Both the position numbers and the translations under genes were made by a program. This document shows, piece after piece, positions 52,251-60,247 of a stretch of 64,000 bases of DNA. Below the pieces are notes generated by a model. That model saw only the letters and a program-made list of their open reading frames with translations, searched no databases and had not been told where the DNA came from. Every line of letters starts with the position of its first letter. Position 1 is the first letter of the stretch. Source of the stretch: Sugiyamaella lignohabitans (Eukaryota; Ascomycota; Dipodascomycetes; Dipodascales; Trichomonascaceae); the NCBI RefSeq assembly GCF_001640025.1, contig NC_031671.1, forward strand, positions 2,480,001 to 2,544,000, read 5' to 3'.

Positions 52251-53188
52251 TTATGTGATGTGGTGATGCGGAAAGTTTGAGGCAGGCAGGAAGGGAATCC
52301 AAGACTACGCGTGTCAGTTACTGAATTATCAAAATCCGTCCCGTCAGTAACAGTTGTTAAAATGCAGTGTAGTCTATATCAGATGGAGTGAGGTCTTGTA
52401 AAAGATACAGTCAAGAATGTTATTGAGGGAAGCTGATAACAAACGATAGCAACTTGTGGCAGTGAGGTGTGCAGACTGCAGCGTATGAGGCAGCTTTCTT
52501 AGAGGAGGTAGAGGTTAGAACTCTAGCTAATTCCACGAACCTTGTTGAAATAGACAAATCAAAATATTTAGGCTAAGATAAGGTTAGTGACGCTTTCCCG
52601 TGTTTTAGTAATCATTTACATGACCATACCTTAATAATGACGTCAAATTTCAGAAATGACCACAGAAACAACCTTTTGCTAATATTAGAACTGCTGATAA
52701 CAGTTCCAATAATCCATCAAATTGTATATTATACAAGAGATGGCAATAGGATAGACGAACCACGTGAAAAGTCTAAATGAGGTTTAAAAGACGAGAAATA
52801 ATTTTAATAACAAAGTTTCGGGATCAAATTTAACACAGTGGAGCCCAACTGATTAAATAATAAAGTCGGTGATTTCACTATGCACCTCAGCTCAGACCTG
52901 TGAACTGGCAATAGCGACGACGGCTTTCCTCCCAAATCCCAAAACGGTCAAACATGAAACTCAGGGGTAGTATATATATTAAGGTATGCATATCCGGCTC
53001 AAGTACGGGTAACGCAGGATGGTAACGATACGCATCTTGTATAAAAGGCGGATGTTCAATTTGGGAAAACAGATAACAAATGCGCGGAAACCGGCGACAG
53101 CTTGCTACCACTATTTAAAGAAGATGCCTCCCATTGTTAGCAATTTTTGAAAAATATACGTGAAACAAACTGGCTGTCCCTGTGTTGA

Positions 53189-53242
53189 TGCCTCCGGCGG
53201 CTGGGGCGCTGCCCCAGACCCCGTTGTGCTCGCTTCGCGAGC
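53189..53242 (+). repeat. GC-rich double-hairpin element, copy 28
   Basis: Loop GCT; second hairpin the perfect GCTCGCTTCGCGAGC. Solitary, far from any stop codon. Confidence 0.95.
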
Positions 53243-53811
53243 CAGTGAGGGGGCACGCAGGCTTTTTCGTGAAGTTTATCTCTGTGATTTCTTGTTTGAC
53301 GACATCTGAAGTGTCAATGGTTAGCATATGTACACATCTTCCTGCTTGGGTCGATGGAGTGCCTCATATCAATAAATTAATAAATTAATTATTTGATAAG
53401 TAATAGAAATCAAGGACGATGGCTCAGCGCCAAGCAGGTGTCCTATAGCTAGCTATAATTATACCTATATATAGTTATATCCATACATAGACATGTAATT
53501 CAATTGGCAAACTGTCACCCCTGCATTCTGGTAGGAAACACAGCACTGTCAGAGCCATATGTTTTAGACAATAATTCGGCAAGGCCCTGGGCAGATTTAT
53601 AACCAGGCATCTCGGGGCTCCTCGACAGTCGAGCCTGCAGGCCAGCAGCCAACCTGTTACAACTCCAGTGGGCCATTCTGCATCGCAGCTCCCATCTGGC
53701 AGTTGATACGAGACACAACCTGCCTGCCCAAGCATCCCGACTAAAATCAATCTTCAGGATCCTCTATAGTATCCCATCGCCACATCCCAAACTAACTGGG
53801 ACCCCAGGTTT

Positions 53812-53872
53812 CGACTCGAGCGAAGCGAGAGGAGCCGTGGGGTCTGGGGCGAAGCCCCAGCCGCCGGAGGCA
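53812..53872 (-). repeat. GC-rich double-hairpin element, copy 29
   Basis: Full-length copy with loop TTC. Its head lies 70 bp beyond the RPL30 stop, in sense orientation. Confidence 0.95.
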
Positions 53873-53942
53873 GTCCCGTACCGAAGAAAATAAAGAAGCA
53901 ACTGAAGAACTTTTAATAAAATATACTACAATTGAAGGATAT

Positions 53943-54395
53943 TTAAGCAAGAGTGCTCAAGATATCAGAGTCACCAGCGTCAAGAACGGTAAGGACACCG
54001 ACACGGAAGAGCTTACCACAGGCGGTACCAAGCTCGTTGTTGCCACCTTGGAAGTGGTGGACGGTGGTCTTGGAAAGCATGGCGTAGTACTCGAGCTCAG
54101 ACTTTCTGAGAGGAGGAGTGTTACCAGCAATGATAACAAGCTTGGCCTTACCTTGTCTGAGAGACTTAAGGGTGGACTTGTATCCAAGGGTGTATTTACC
54201 AGACTTGATCACAAGAGCAAGCTTGGAGTTAACGTTTTCTTGATTCTTCTTGACTTTAGGGGCCTGAAGAAATGGGAGTTAGTATACGGTCATGTTAAAA
54301 GCAGCAGAAAAGAATTTATTTCATCTTCTGATTCTACAAAAATTCGTATAATCAAGAAATATAAATGAAATCCTCCTTTAGTTAGTACTCACCAT
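53943..54395 (-). CDS. RPL30: ribosomal protein eL30, two exons
   Basis: Exon 1 is only the ATG (54393-54395), exon 2 is 53943-54263, together 107 residues (yeast L30 has 105). The 129-nt intron has donor GTGAGT, branch TACTAAC and acceptor CAG. The protein begins [20 protein letters not shown] and contains [36 protein letters not shown] and [20 protein letters not shown], all highly conserved. It is a 60S subunit protein with a kink-turn-binding fold. The tiny first exon followed by a splice site matches yeast RPL30. The gene is divergent from RPL24, as in Saccharomyces. The leader carries the autoregulatory kink-turn described separately. Confidence 0.97.
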
Positions 54396-54427
54396 CTCTG
54401 CGCTTAATTTATAATCTGCACTCCGGT
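54391..54427 (-). promoter_or_regulatory. L30-binding kink-turn at the RPL30 5' splice site
   Basis: On the minus strand the leader reads ACCGGAGUGC, then 14 nt of loop, then GCGCAGAGAUGGU, running into the start codon and GTGAGT. ACC pairs with GGU, and GUGC with GCGC, around the purine loop GGA/AGAGAU. This is the arrangement I know from the yeast L30 pre-mRNA, where L30 binds it and blocks splicing. Identity in the loop and the exact position at the splice site make autoregulation likely (inference). Confidence 0.85.
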
Positions 54428-54808
54428 AGGAAGATAATTATTAGGGGAAAGTGAAACGAGGTTTAAAGAAGAGAAAAAGTCAAGAAATAAGATCACGAAC
54501 TTTTCATACCTATCTCGCTGCCGCTCCTGCATTATCATTGAGTGCGGCTCACACTGAGTTTGTGAACGCTGAAATTTATCACTGGGCAAGGGCTTTTATA
54601 TCATGAATTTCCTAAACTGGCAATATAATTGAGGTGAATTACAGTCATACTTAGAAAGATATTGCCTGAAACGGAAATATGGCCAGCTGCACTCGTCGCT
54701 GCCAATTCACACTCGACGACTCACCAATATCGACAAGCGAAAGCTAGGCAGGTCCATCTTGATACTTGTATTGCGACATCACCAAAATTTCGACAAACTA
54801 CAGCCAAA
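54396..54808. promoter_or_regulatory. shared divergent promoter of RPL30 and RPL24
   Basis: 413 bp between the two ATGs. I do not see a clear Rap1 or Tbf1 site. The sequence TATTGCCTGAAACGG near 54660 and AT-rich patches are present. No ORF of note. Confidence 0.6.
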
Positions 54809-55737
54809 ATGAAGATTGAAATCGACGCATTCTCTGGCAACAAGATCTATCCCGGAAGAGTATGTTGAATTTATGATATATCCAAAATGATTTGTGGTGT
54901 TGTGGTGCTAGTGGGACCGTCAGTTGTGACAGGAATGAATGAGACAGGTGAAATATGAGTTACACGACATTTGAGTGTATATTGTACGACTTGACAATTT
55001 GATATCGACTATGGTCAGAAGGATGGTACTATTGAATTGTGTATGAGCCTGGTATGCTCAAATATCACTTCGACTTGAGATATCAAGAGTTTGGACTATT
55101 ACTCTATCAAATTCGAGATAAATATGAACATGATATCACATTCGACTCTTATTGAAACTTCATTCACTCAAACTTCATTCACTCTCAACACAATCAAATA
55201 TTGTCACCAGCAACTACTGTATTTCATATACTCTCTTATTTTGTGACTCTCGCTGCTATGCCTCCTACACACACACCCAGATTACACGCACCTTCACCAC
55301 TATACAATACTAACAATTACCAGGGTAAGCTCTTTGTCCGTGGTGACTCCAAGGTCTTCAGATTCGCTACCTCCAAGAGTGAATCTCTCTTCAAGCAAAG
55401 AAAGAACCCCAGAAGAATCTCCTGGACCGTTCTCTACAGAAGACACCACAAGAAGGGTATCTCTGAGGAGGTTTCCAAGAAGAGAACCCGTCGTACCGTC
55501 AAGCACCAACGTGCTATTGTCGGTGCTTCCCTCGATGTTATCAAGGAGAAGAGATCCATCAGACCTGAGGTCCGTCAAGCTGCTAGATCTCAAGCTATCA
55601 AGAACGCTAAGGACAAGAAGAAGGAGGCTGAGTCTAAGAAGAAGGCCGACAAGAAGAGCGGTAAGCCCCAAGGAAAGGTCGTCTCTAAGCAACAAGCCAA
55701 GGGTGCCCCATCCAAGGTCCAAGCCACTTCTCGTTAA
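54809..55737 (+). CDS. RPL24: ribosomal protein eL24, two exons
   Basis: Exon 1 54809-54859 encodes [17 protein letters not shown]. The 464-nt intron has donor GTATGT, branch TACTAAC and acceptor CAG. Exon 2 55324-55737 begins [20 protein letters not shown]. Total 154 residues (yeast L24 155), with the conserved [18 protein letters not shown] and a Lys/Arg-rich tail ending SKVQATSR. It is a 60S subunit protein that joins late and binds near subunit bridge eB13. A 5' frame inside the intron (55201-55323) is not coding. Gene pairs RPL24A and RPL30 are also divergent neighbours in Saccharomyces. Confidence 0.97.
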
Positions 55738-56389
55738 AAAGGATTATATAAATTAACATAATATAAACCAACTTGTAATGTAACGGCTCATGTTTTCAGT
55801 TCTGTTCTCGTTTTGTGGGGTTTGCCTCCGGCGGCTGGGGCTCTGCCCCAGACCCCGTGGCTCCTCTCGCTGCGCTCGAGTCGGTGCTAGGGGTTGTCAG
55901 CTGGGATTCTGGTTGCGCTTGCGAAGTGTGAAGCTGATTTTCACAGGAAGCTCCAGTCGGCAGTTTGATATAATCCATCACGTGATAGCGATTCTGTACA
56001 TGTGTGAGAGCGTCGTCCAAGATTCGACTTTTCAACAGTCTGAAAATTCTAAAATCCCAGATAATTGTCGGGGAGATAGAGCTATATCAATTTAGCAACT
56101 GTGTTCCAATTTGAAGTGACTTATATTACATATTTTGGAGTAGAATCGCGACACTGAAATTCAGACCTTGTCCCAGGTTAGGGTCAGCCGTACAGTGGAA
56201 AATCAGCCAATGAATGAAAACGATTGAAAATCATCGTGCACTATCGTGTAGTAGGACAATAGAGAGTGTGTGCTGAGACGGGTTTTGTCAGTTGACAGAG
56301 GCAATTCTATTCCACTAATCCACTATTGCTTATCGCTTTTGAGCAAGGTCTCCGAATAGTGATCAATTATACACATAAAACGCGAAAAT
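55738..56389. other. intergenic region, RPL24 to NUXM
   Basis: One GC element; otherwise no feature seen. Presumed NUXM promoter at the right end. Confidence 0.45.
55823..55883 (+). repeat. GC-rich double-hairpin element, copy 30
   Basis: Full-length solitary copy with loop TCT. It lies 85 bp after the RPL24 stop, in sense orientation. Confidence 0.95.
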
Positions 56390-56974
56390 ATGTCCAGCAC
56401 GACCTCGACTGCCGCCAGTGGTAACATTGTGTTGCCTCAGGCCGACTATGAGATTATCGATCTCGACCCTCACTTTTCCAAGGTGGTTCAATACTTCAGA
56501 GGTTCTGATTACTTGAAGATTGCTGCTTTTACTGCCTCGGGCCCTGCTTTCTTGGGTGCTGTTTCATATATTGAGTCTTCTGGCAAGTCTTTCCATGTAT
56601 CTCCCAGATATCTCCGCTTGGCTACTTTCTTTGGCTTAACTGCTGGTTTCCTTAATGCATACTCACAATCCTCTTTGCGATTCCAGGGAGCCGTTGAAAA
56701 TTCAAGAGAAGTTTCTAAAGACAGATACGAGGTCAAGAGCCGACTTGCTAAGGGCCTTAACCCATACAAGGTGGAGGAGAGCGATTTACCAGAGTGGATC
56801 CGTAAGGTTTCTGCTAGAACCTCAATTCATTCATACAACGCTTTAGCGTTCTTCCCTTGGTTCAACTTGGTTCGTCATGAATTCCATGGTGTGTCTCTCG
56901 ATAAGTACTATGTTACCAGACCCGGTGAGGAGTCTTGGGGTTTTGATTTAAAAGCTCCTGAAAAGAACGAGTAA
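56390..56974 (+). CDS. complex I accessory subunit, NUXM / 20.9-kDa type
   Basis: A 194-residue protein with the hallmarks of the fungal 20.9-kDa subunit: YEIIDLDPHFSKVVQYFRGS at the start, SDYLKIAAFTASGP, and two transmembrane segments (about residues 45-65 and 85-105, FFGLTAGFLNAYSQSSLRFQ), then a polar C-terminal half with HSYNALAFFPWFNLVRHE and EESWGFDLKAP. In Yarrowia lipolytica this subunit is NUXM, in the membrane arm of NADH:ubiquinone oxidoreductase. Its presence implies a respiratory complex I, absent in Saccharomyces. It converges with the next gene at 66-bp spacing. Confidence 0.85.
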   Translation: MSSTTSTAASGNIVLPQADYEIIDLDPHFSKVVQYFRGSDYLKIAAFTASGPAFLGAVSYIESSGKSFHVSPRYLRLATFFGLTAGFLNAYSQSSLRFQGAVENSREVSKDRYEVKSRLAKGLNPYKVEESDLPEWIRKVSARTSIHSYNALAFFPWFNLVRHEFHGVSLDKYYVTRPGEESWGFDLKAPEKNE

Positions 56975-57040
56975 AATATTGTAATAATTGCATTTAAAAA
57001 TAAATAAATAAGTAACAAAATGGCAGGGGTGGTTGATCGC

Positions 57041-58594
57041 TCAGGCAATGATGACCTTGCCGTTTACAACTGGGCGGATTGGTCTTCGAACACGCCCATC
57101 GCCCCGGTCATAGAGTGGATGGTGGTTCATGCGAATGCTTGTAGGCGAGAGATGCTTATGAAGTGACTTAGTAGACAAAAGAGTTTGTGATGGCGTTTCT
57201 AAGCTTGGTTTTGTCGTGAGCTTCGCTTTGACATGTTTCTCCCAGGCTAGTTTAGAATTCAGTTTGTGAAGTATTGGTTCCACAATGGGCGATGCAAATG
57301 GTGGTCGTCTAGATGAGGTCGTAACTGGGTATGCAGATGTGTCTATGGATATCAGAGTAGATGTTGCTGTGGGTTGTAGTTGGTCTTGCGGGGTGCTGGC
57401 TTGTTGTGAAGGTGAGAGAAGCGGTAGTAATGCTGGTCGAGTTGTAAGCCTAGAGACCTGTGTAGACTTAGAGATCAATGTTGATGATGTTTCCCAACTT
57501 CCATTAGTTGTTTTATGCTTTAAAAGATGAAGTCGCCTGGGAAGAGAAACCGTCGAGTTGGTTATCTGTTTAGAAAAATATGGAAGAATTCCGCCCTGTT
57601 TATACCAGCTTTCAGTCCCATTAGTAAACCTAGAACTGAATTTTTTATTTTGGTGGTTACCGTTTTCTCTGTTCTTTTTCTCTGTAAGCTCAATGTATCC
57701 CAGTCCACTATAATTCTCGCTTGGCTTGACATAATCGTACCAGTTATTAGGAGGGAGGTCACCAAATGGTGATTCGGACACTCCTAATCTCAGGCTGATG
57801 TCATGTTCCCAGTATAGACCCTTTTTTTCATACGGTGCTAGCTTGTCGTATGTATAAAGCAGAGGTACTCTTTGAATATAATGTCTGGAGTCAGGAAATT
57901 CCGACCACCATGTTAATGGGTTATCTGCCATTAGTGGTAGTATAGGAATGGCATTCTCCTCCGTACAAGAAATTCCGTCGTCATCAGTCAAGCCAGGACA
58001 TTCATATAGTCCACCTATCCAGGAGCCAGGTCGATACTGAACATAAGGTATACCACCAATGGCTGGTAATTTAGCTCCTGGTTCATCTTCAACATCATTA
58101 TCTAGAATGTCAGCAATGCCTATTCTTTTACGACCAACTTTTCTCGATTTACCAGGTTTACTAGGAGTACTACCTTTACTAGCTTTCTTCTCACCCCTTT
58201 GCACAACCTGTAAATCAGCATCCTCCCACATATCTTCTAGATATTCTTTTCGACGAGCCATCAGAAAACACCGAGGACTGTTTTTTTGCGATCTACGGGT
58301 ATGGATCTCTAGTGCACATATTTTTGTGACCCACGGTATAGTAGACGAATCGACAATTGGATAATAAGCATCATCATTATCAGGACTACCCATCCGACAG
58401 TAGGATATTCGAATATGATAAAACCGATGCCCACTCATGGATTGCGACTGTACACGGAATCCTGTAAAATCGTTTATATTCAACTCTTTGCCTTGGCACA
58501 CTCTTCTTTCTAACGGATACATAAGATAATCTAATTGACCGACGACTGTCAATGCGTTGATGAGAATTAGATATATCCAAACCATATACACCAT
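57041..58594 (-). CDS. orphan secreted or membrane-anchored protein
   Basis: A 517-residue protein of unknown family. It has a hydrophobic N-terminus (MVYMVWIYLILINALTVVG) that looks like a signal peptide. The N-terminal half contains Cys and Trp-rich patches (GSWIGGLYECPGLTDDDGIS, PLTWWSEFPDSRHYIQRVPL). A Lys/Arg-rich insert (residues about 130-155) and N-glycosylation sites (NGTES, NSTV, NGSWE) occur. The C-terminal third is Ser/Thr/Pro-rich, and the tail is Arg-rich (DRGDGRVRRPIRPVVNGKV). No GPI signal. Function not deducible; probably lineage-restricted. Confidence 0.6.
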   Translation of the reverse strand: MVYMVWIYLILINALTVVGQLDYLMYPLERRVCQGKELNINDFTGFRVQSQSMSGHRFYHIRISYCRMGSPDNDDAYYPIVDSSTIPWVTKICALEIHTRRSQKNSPRCFLMARRKEYLEDMWEDADLQVVQRGEKKASKGSTPSKPGKSRKVGRKRIGIADILDNDVEDEPGAKLPAIGGIPYVQYRPGSWIGGLYECPGLTDDDGISCTEENAIPILPLMADNPLTWWSEFPDSRHYIQRVPLLYTYDKLAPYEKKGLYWEHDISLRLGVSESPFGDLPPNNWYDYVKPSENYSGLGYIELTEKKNRENGNHQNKKFSSRFTNGTESWYKQGGILPYFSKQITNSTVSLPRRLHLLKHKTTNGSWETSSTLISKSTQVSRLTTRPALLPLLSPSQQASTPQDQLQPTATSTLISIDTSAYPVTTSSRRPPFASPIVEPILHKLNSKLAWEKHVKAKLTTKPSLETPSQTLLSTKSLHKHLSPTSIRMNHHPLYDRGDGRVRRPIRPVVNGKVIIA

Positions 58595-58964
58595 ATTTGG
58601 TGGTCGTTCATTGTTAAGTTATCGTGCCCCCTTTCCCAAAAATATTTTGAAGGTACTAATATTACCAATACTTGAAACCACTGGTATACTAGACATGATC
58701 AAACTGATCGCTTGTGTTCTGTTCATGGTAAATAGACTGATATCTTAATGGTCATGTATCCTAATTAGCATCTGCAGCTTACTTGCATACAAATGCAATG
58801 CAGTCAAGTTTAAAATCTCCGTCAGATAAAGGATATTCCATCATGGTTGCACCATTGGCTACAGATCAATCAAAAAAAATCCAATAGATTAATCATCATC
58901 AATCTACACCAACAATTTATATGAGACAGTGTCGTCGTCGACGCAAATATTGAATGCTTCTACA
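58595..58964. other. divergent promoter, orphan gene and GNA1
   Basis: 370 bp, AT-rich. A short upstream ATG frame (58954, MLLQ then stop) precedes the GNA1 start. No repeat. Confidence 0.45.
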
Positions 58965-59570
58965 ATGAGAATCTACCCCATAGACGTAGATATCACTATG
59001 AAGCTTCCCGAAAACTACCATTTCCGGAGAATAGAGCATGGCGACTATGATCGTGGAGTTCTCGAAGTTCTATCACAGCTGACAACAGTTGGCCAAGTAT
59101 CAAGACCACAATTCGATTCCTTTGTGAATAATGTCAACAGACTATCGGACCAATACTACACACTTGTCATTGTCAACAGCAATGGTCAAGTAGCAGCTGT
59201 AGGGACAGTCTTAATAGAGAAGAAACTGTAAGCATTCAGAATCCAAACCCCACTAACTTACAATTATACTGGACCATATCAATACTAACAACCATCCAGG
59301 ATCCACGAATGTGGCATTGTAGGACATATCGAGGACATAGCAGTAGGTCAAAATGAGCAGGGCAAAGGACTGGGGAAAGAGCTCATCAATGCCCTGGACA
59401 CCATTGGCAAGGCCTGTGGAGCCTACAAAAACATCCTCAACTGTTCAGACATGACCCGGTCTTTCTATGAAAACTGCAGCTACAAAAGCACAGGCCACAT
59501 GATGGTGAGTACACTCAACTCTCGTAAGCTAGATCAGTTACTAACGAACTAGACTAAACGGTTCTTATGA
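58965..59570 (+). CDS. GNA1: glucosamine-6-phosphate N-acetyltransferase, three exons
   Basis: Acetylates glucosamine-6-phosphate with acetyl-CoA in UDP-GlcNAc synthesis, needed for chitin and glycosylation. Exons 58965-59227, 59300-59504 and 59553-59570 give 161 residues (yeast 159). Intron 1 has donor GTAAGC, intron 2 GTGAGT; both have a TACTAAC branch site. The protein reads LPENYHFRRIEHGDYDRGVL at the start, then ECGIVGHIEDIAVGQNEQGK and GLGKELINAL (the acetyl-CoA loop), and ends in HMMTKRFL. The last exon codes five residues. The family start may be the Met at 58998 (MKLPENY aligns with yeast MSLPDGF), 11 codons later. Confidence 0.93.
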
Positions 59571-59654
59571 GCCATGCATTCGCCAGATTGCTGTCTCGAC
59601 AGCTCTCTGATCACATAAACCCAGAACCATGTACATTATTTTTGAACGGGCAAA

Positions 59655-59715
59655 TGCCTCCGGCGGCTGGGGCTCTGCCCCAGACCCCGTTGCTCCTCTC
59701 GCTACGCTCGAGTCG
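59655..59715 (+). repeat. GC-rich double-hairpin element, copy 31
   Basis: Full-length copy with loop TCT and second hairpin CTCTCGCTACGCTCGAG. It lies 84 bp after the GNA1 stop, in sense orientation. Confidence 0.95.
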
Positions 59716-59821
59716 TTACGTCGGGGTCCCTTCGCTGTTGTCGGGACGGACTCAGATGCCTGTGAAACGGGATTCTCCAGGTCCCAGGAGGTCCCCAGAG
59801 CGGCCTGGCCCGCCCACGCAA

Positions 59822-59882
59822 CGACTCGAGCGCAGCGAGAGGAGCCACGGGGTCTGGGGCAGAGCCCCAGCCGCCGGAGGCA
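59822..59882 (-). repeat. GC-rich double-hairpin element, copy 32
   Basis: Full-length copy facing copy 31 at 106 bp spacing; second hairpin CTCGAGCGCAGCGAGAG. Confidence 0.95.
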
Positions 59883-60247
59883 GGACCACCACCCACGGAT
59901 CTGAGCTCCAGGACCCGTTGAGAATAGGCGCGTTGCCGCGCGGATGCCGATGTCGCGTGTTTATTTACATCGCAGCTGGCTGCAGATACCATAACAACAA
60001 ACCTGAATGCGCTAGATTTATCCCGATAGCGAGTGTTTCAGGATTTATTTTCGATCGGTTTATTTTTTTTTCGGCCTTGGGTCTGTAGAATTTGTGTGCC
60101 GACATTTGTAGGACAGTGGGATACAGCATTTTTTTCCCAGATAGGGAGTGTAGACCGGACTGACCTCGTTTTGACATTACTGGCTCTAGGGTTCATAGAT
60201 TATTGGCTTGATTTATCCTACAGAGACGGGTGTGCGAATATTTAAAT

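Larger units (their letters stand above)
59571..60247. other. intergenic region, GNA1 to STU2
   Basis: Two facing GC elements in the left half. The right half is T-rich and is the presumed STU2 promoter. No gene. Confidence 0.45.
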
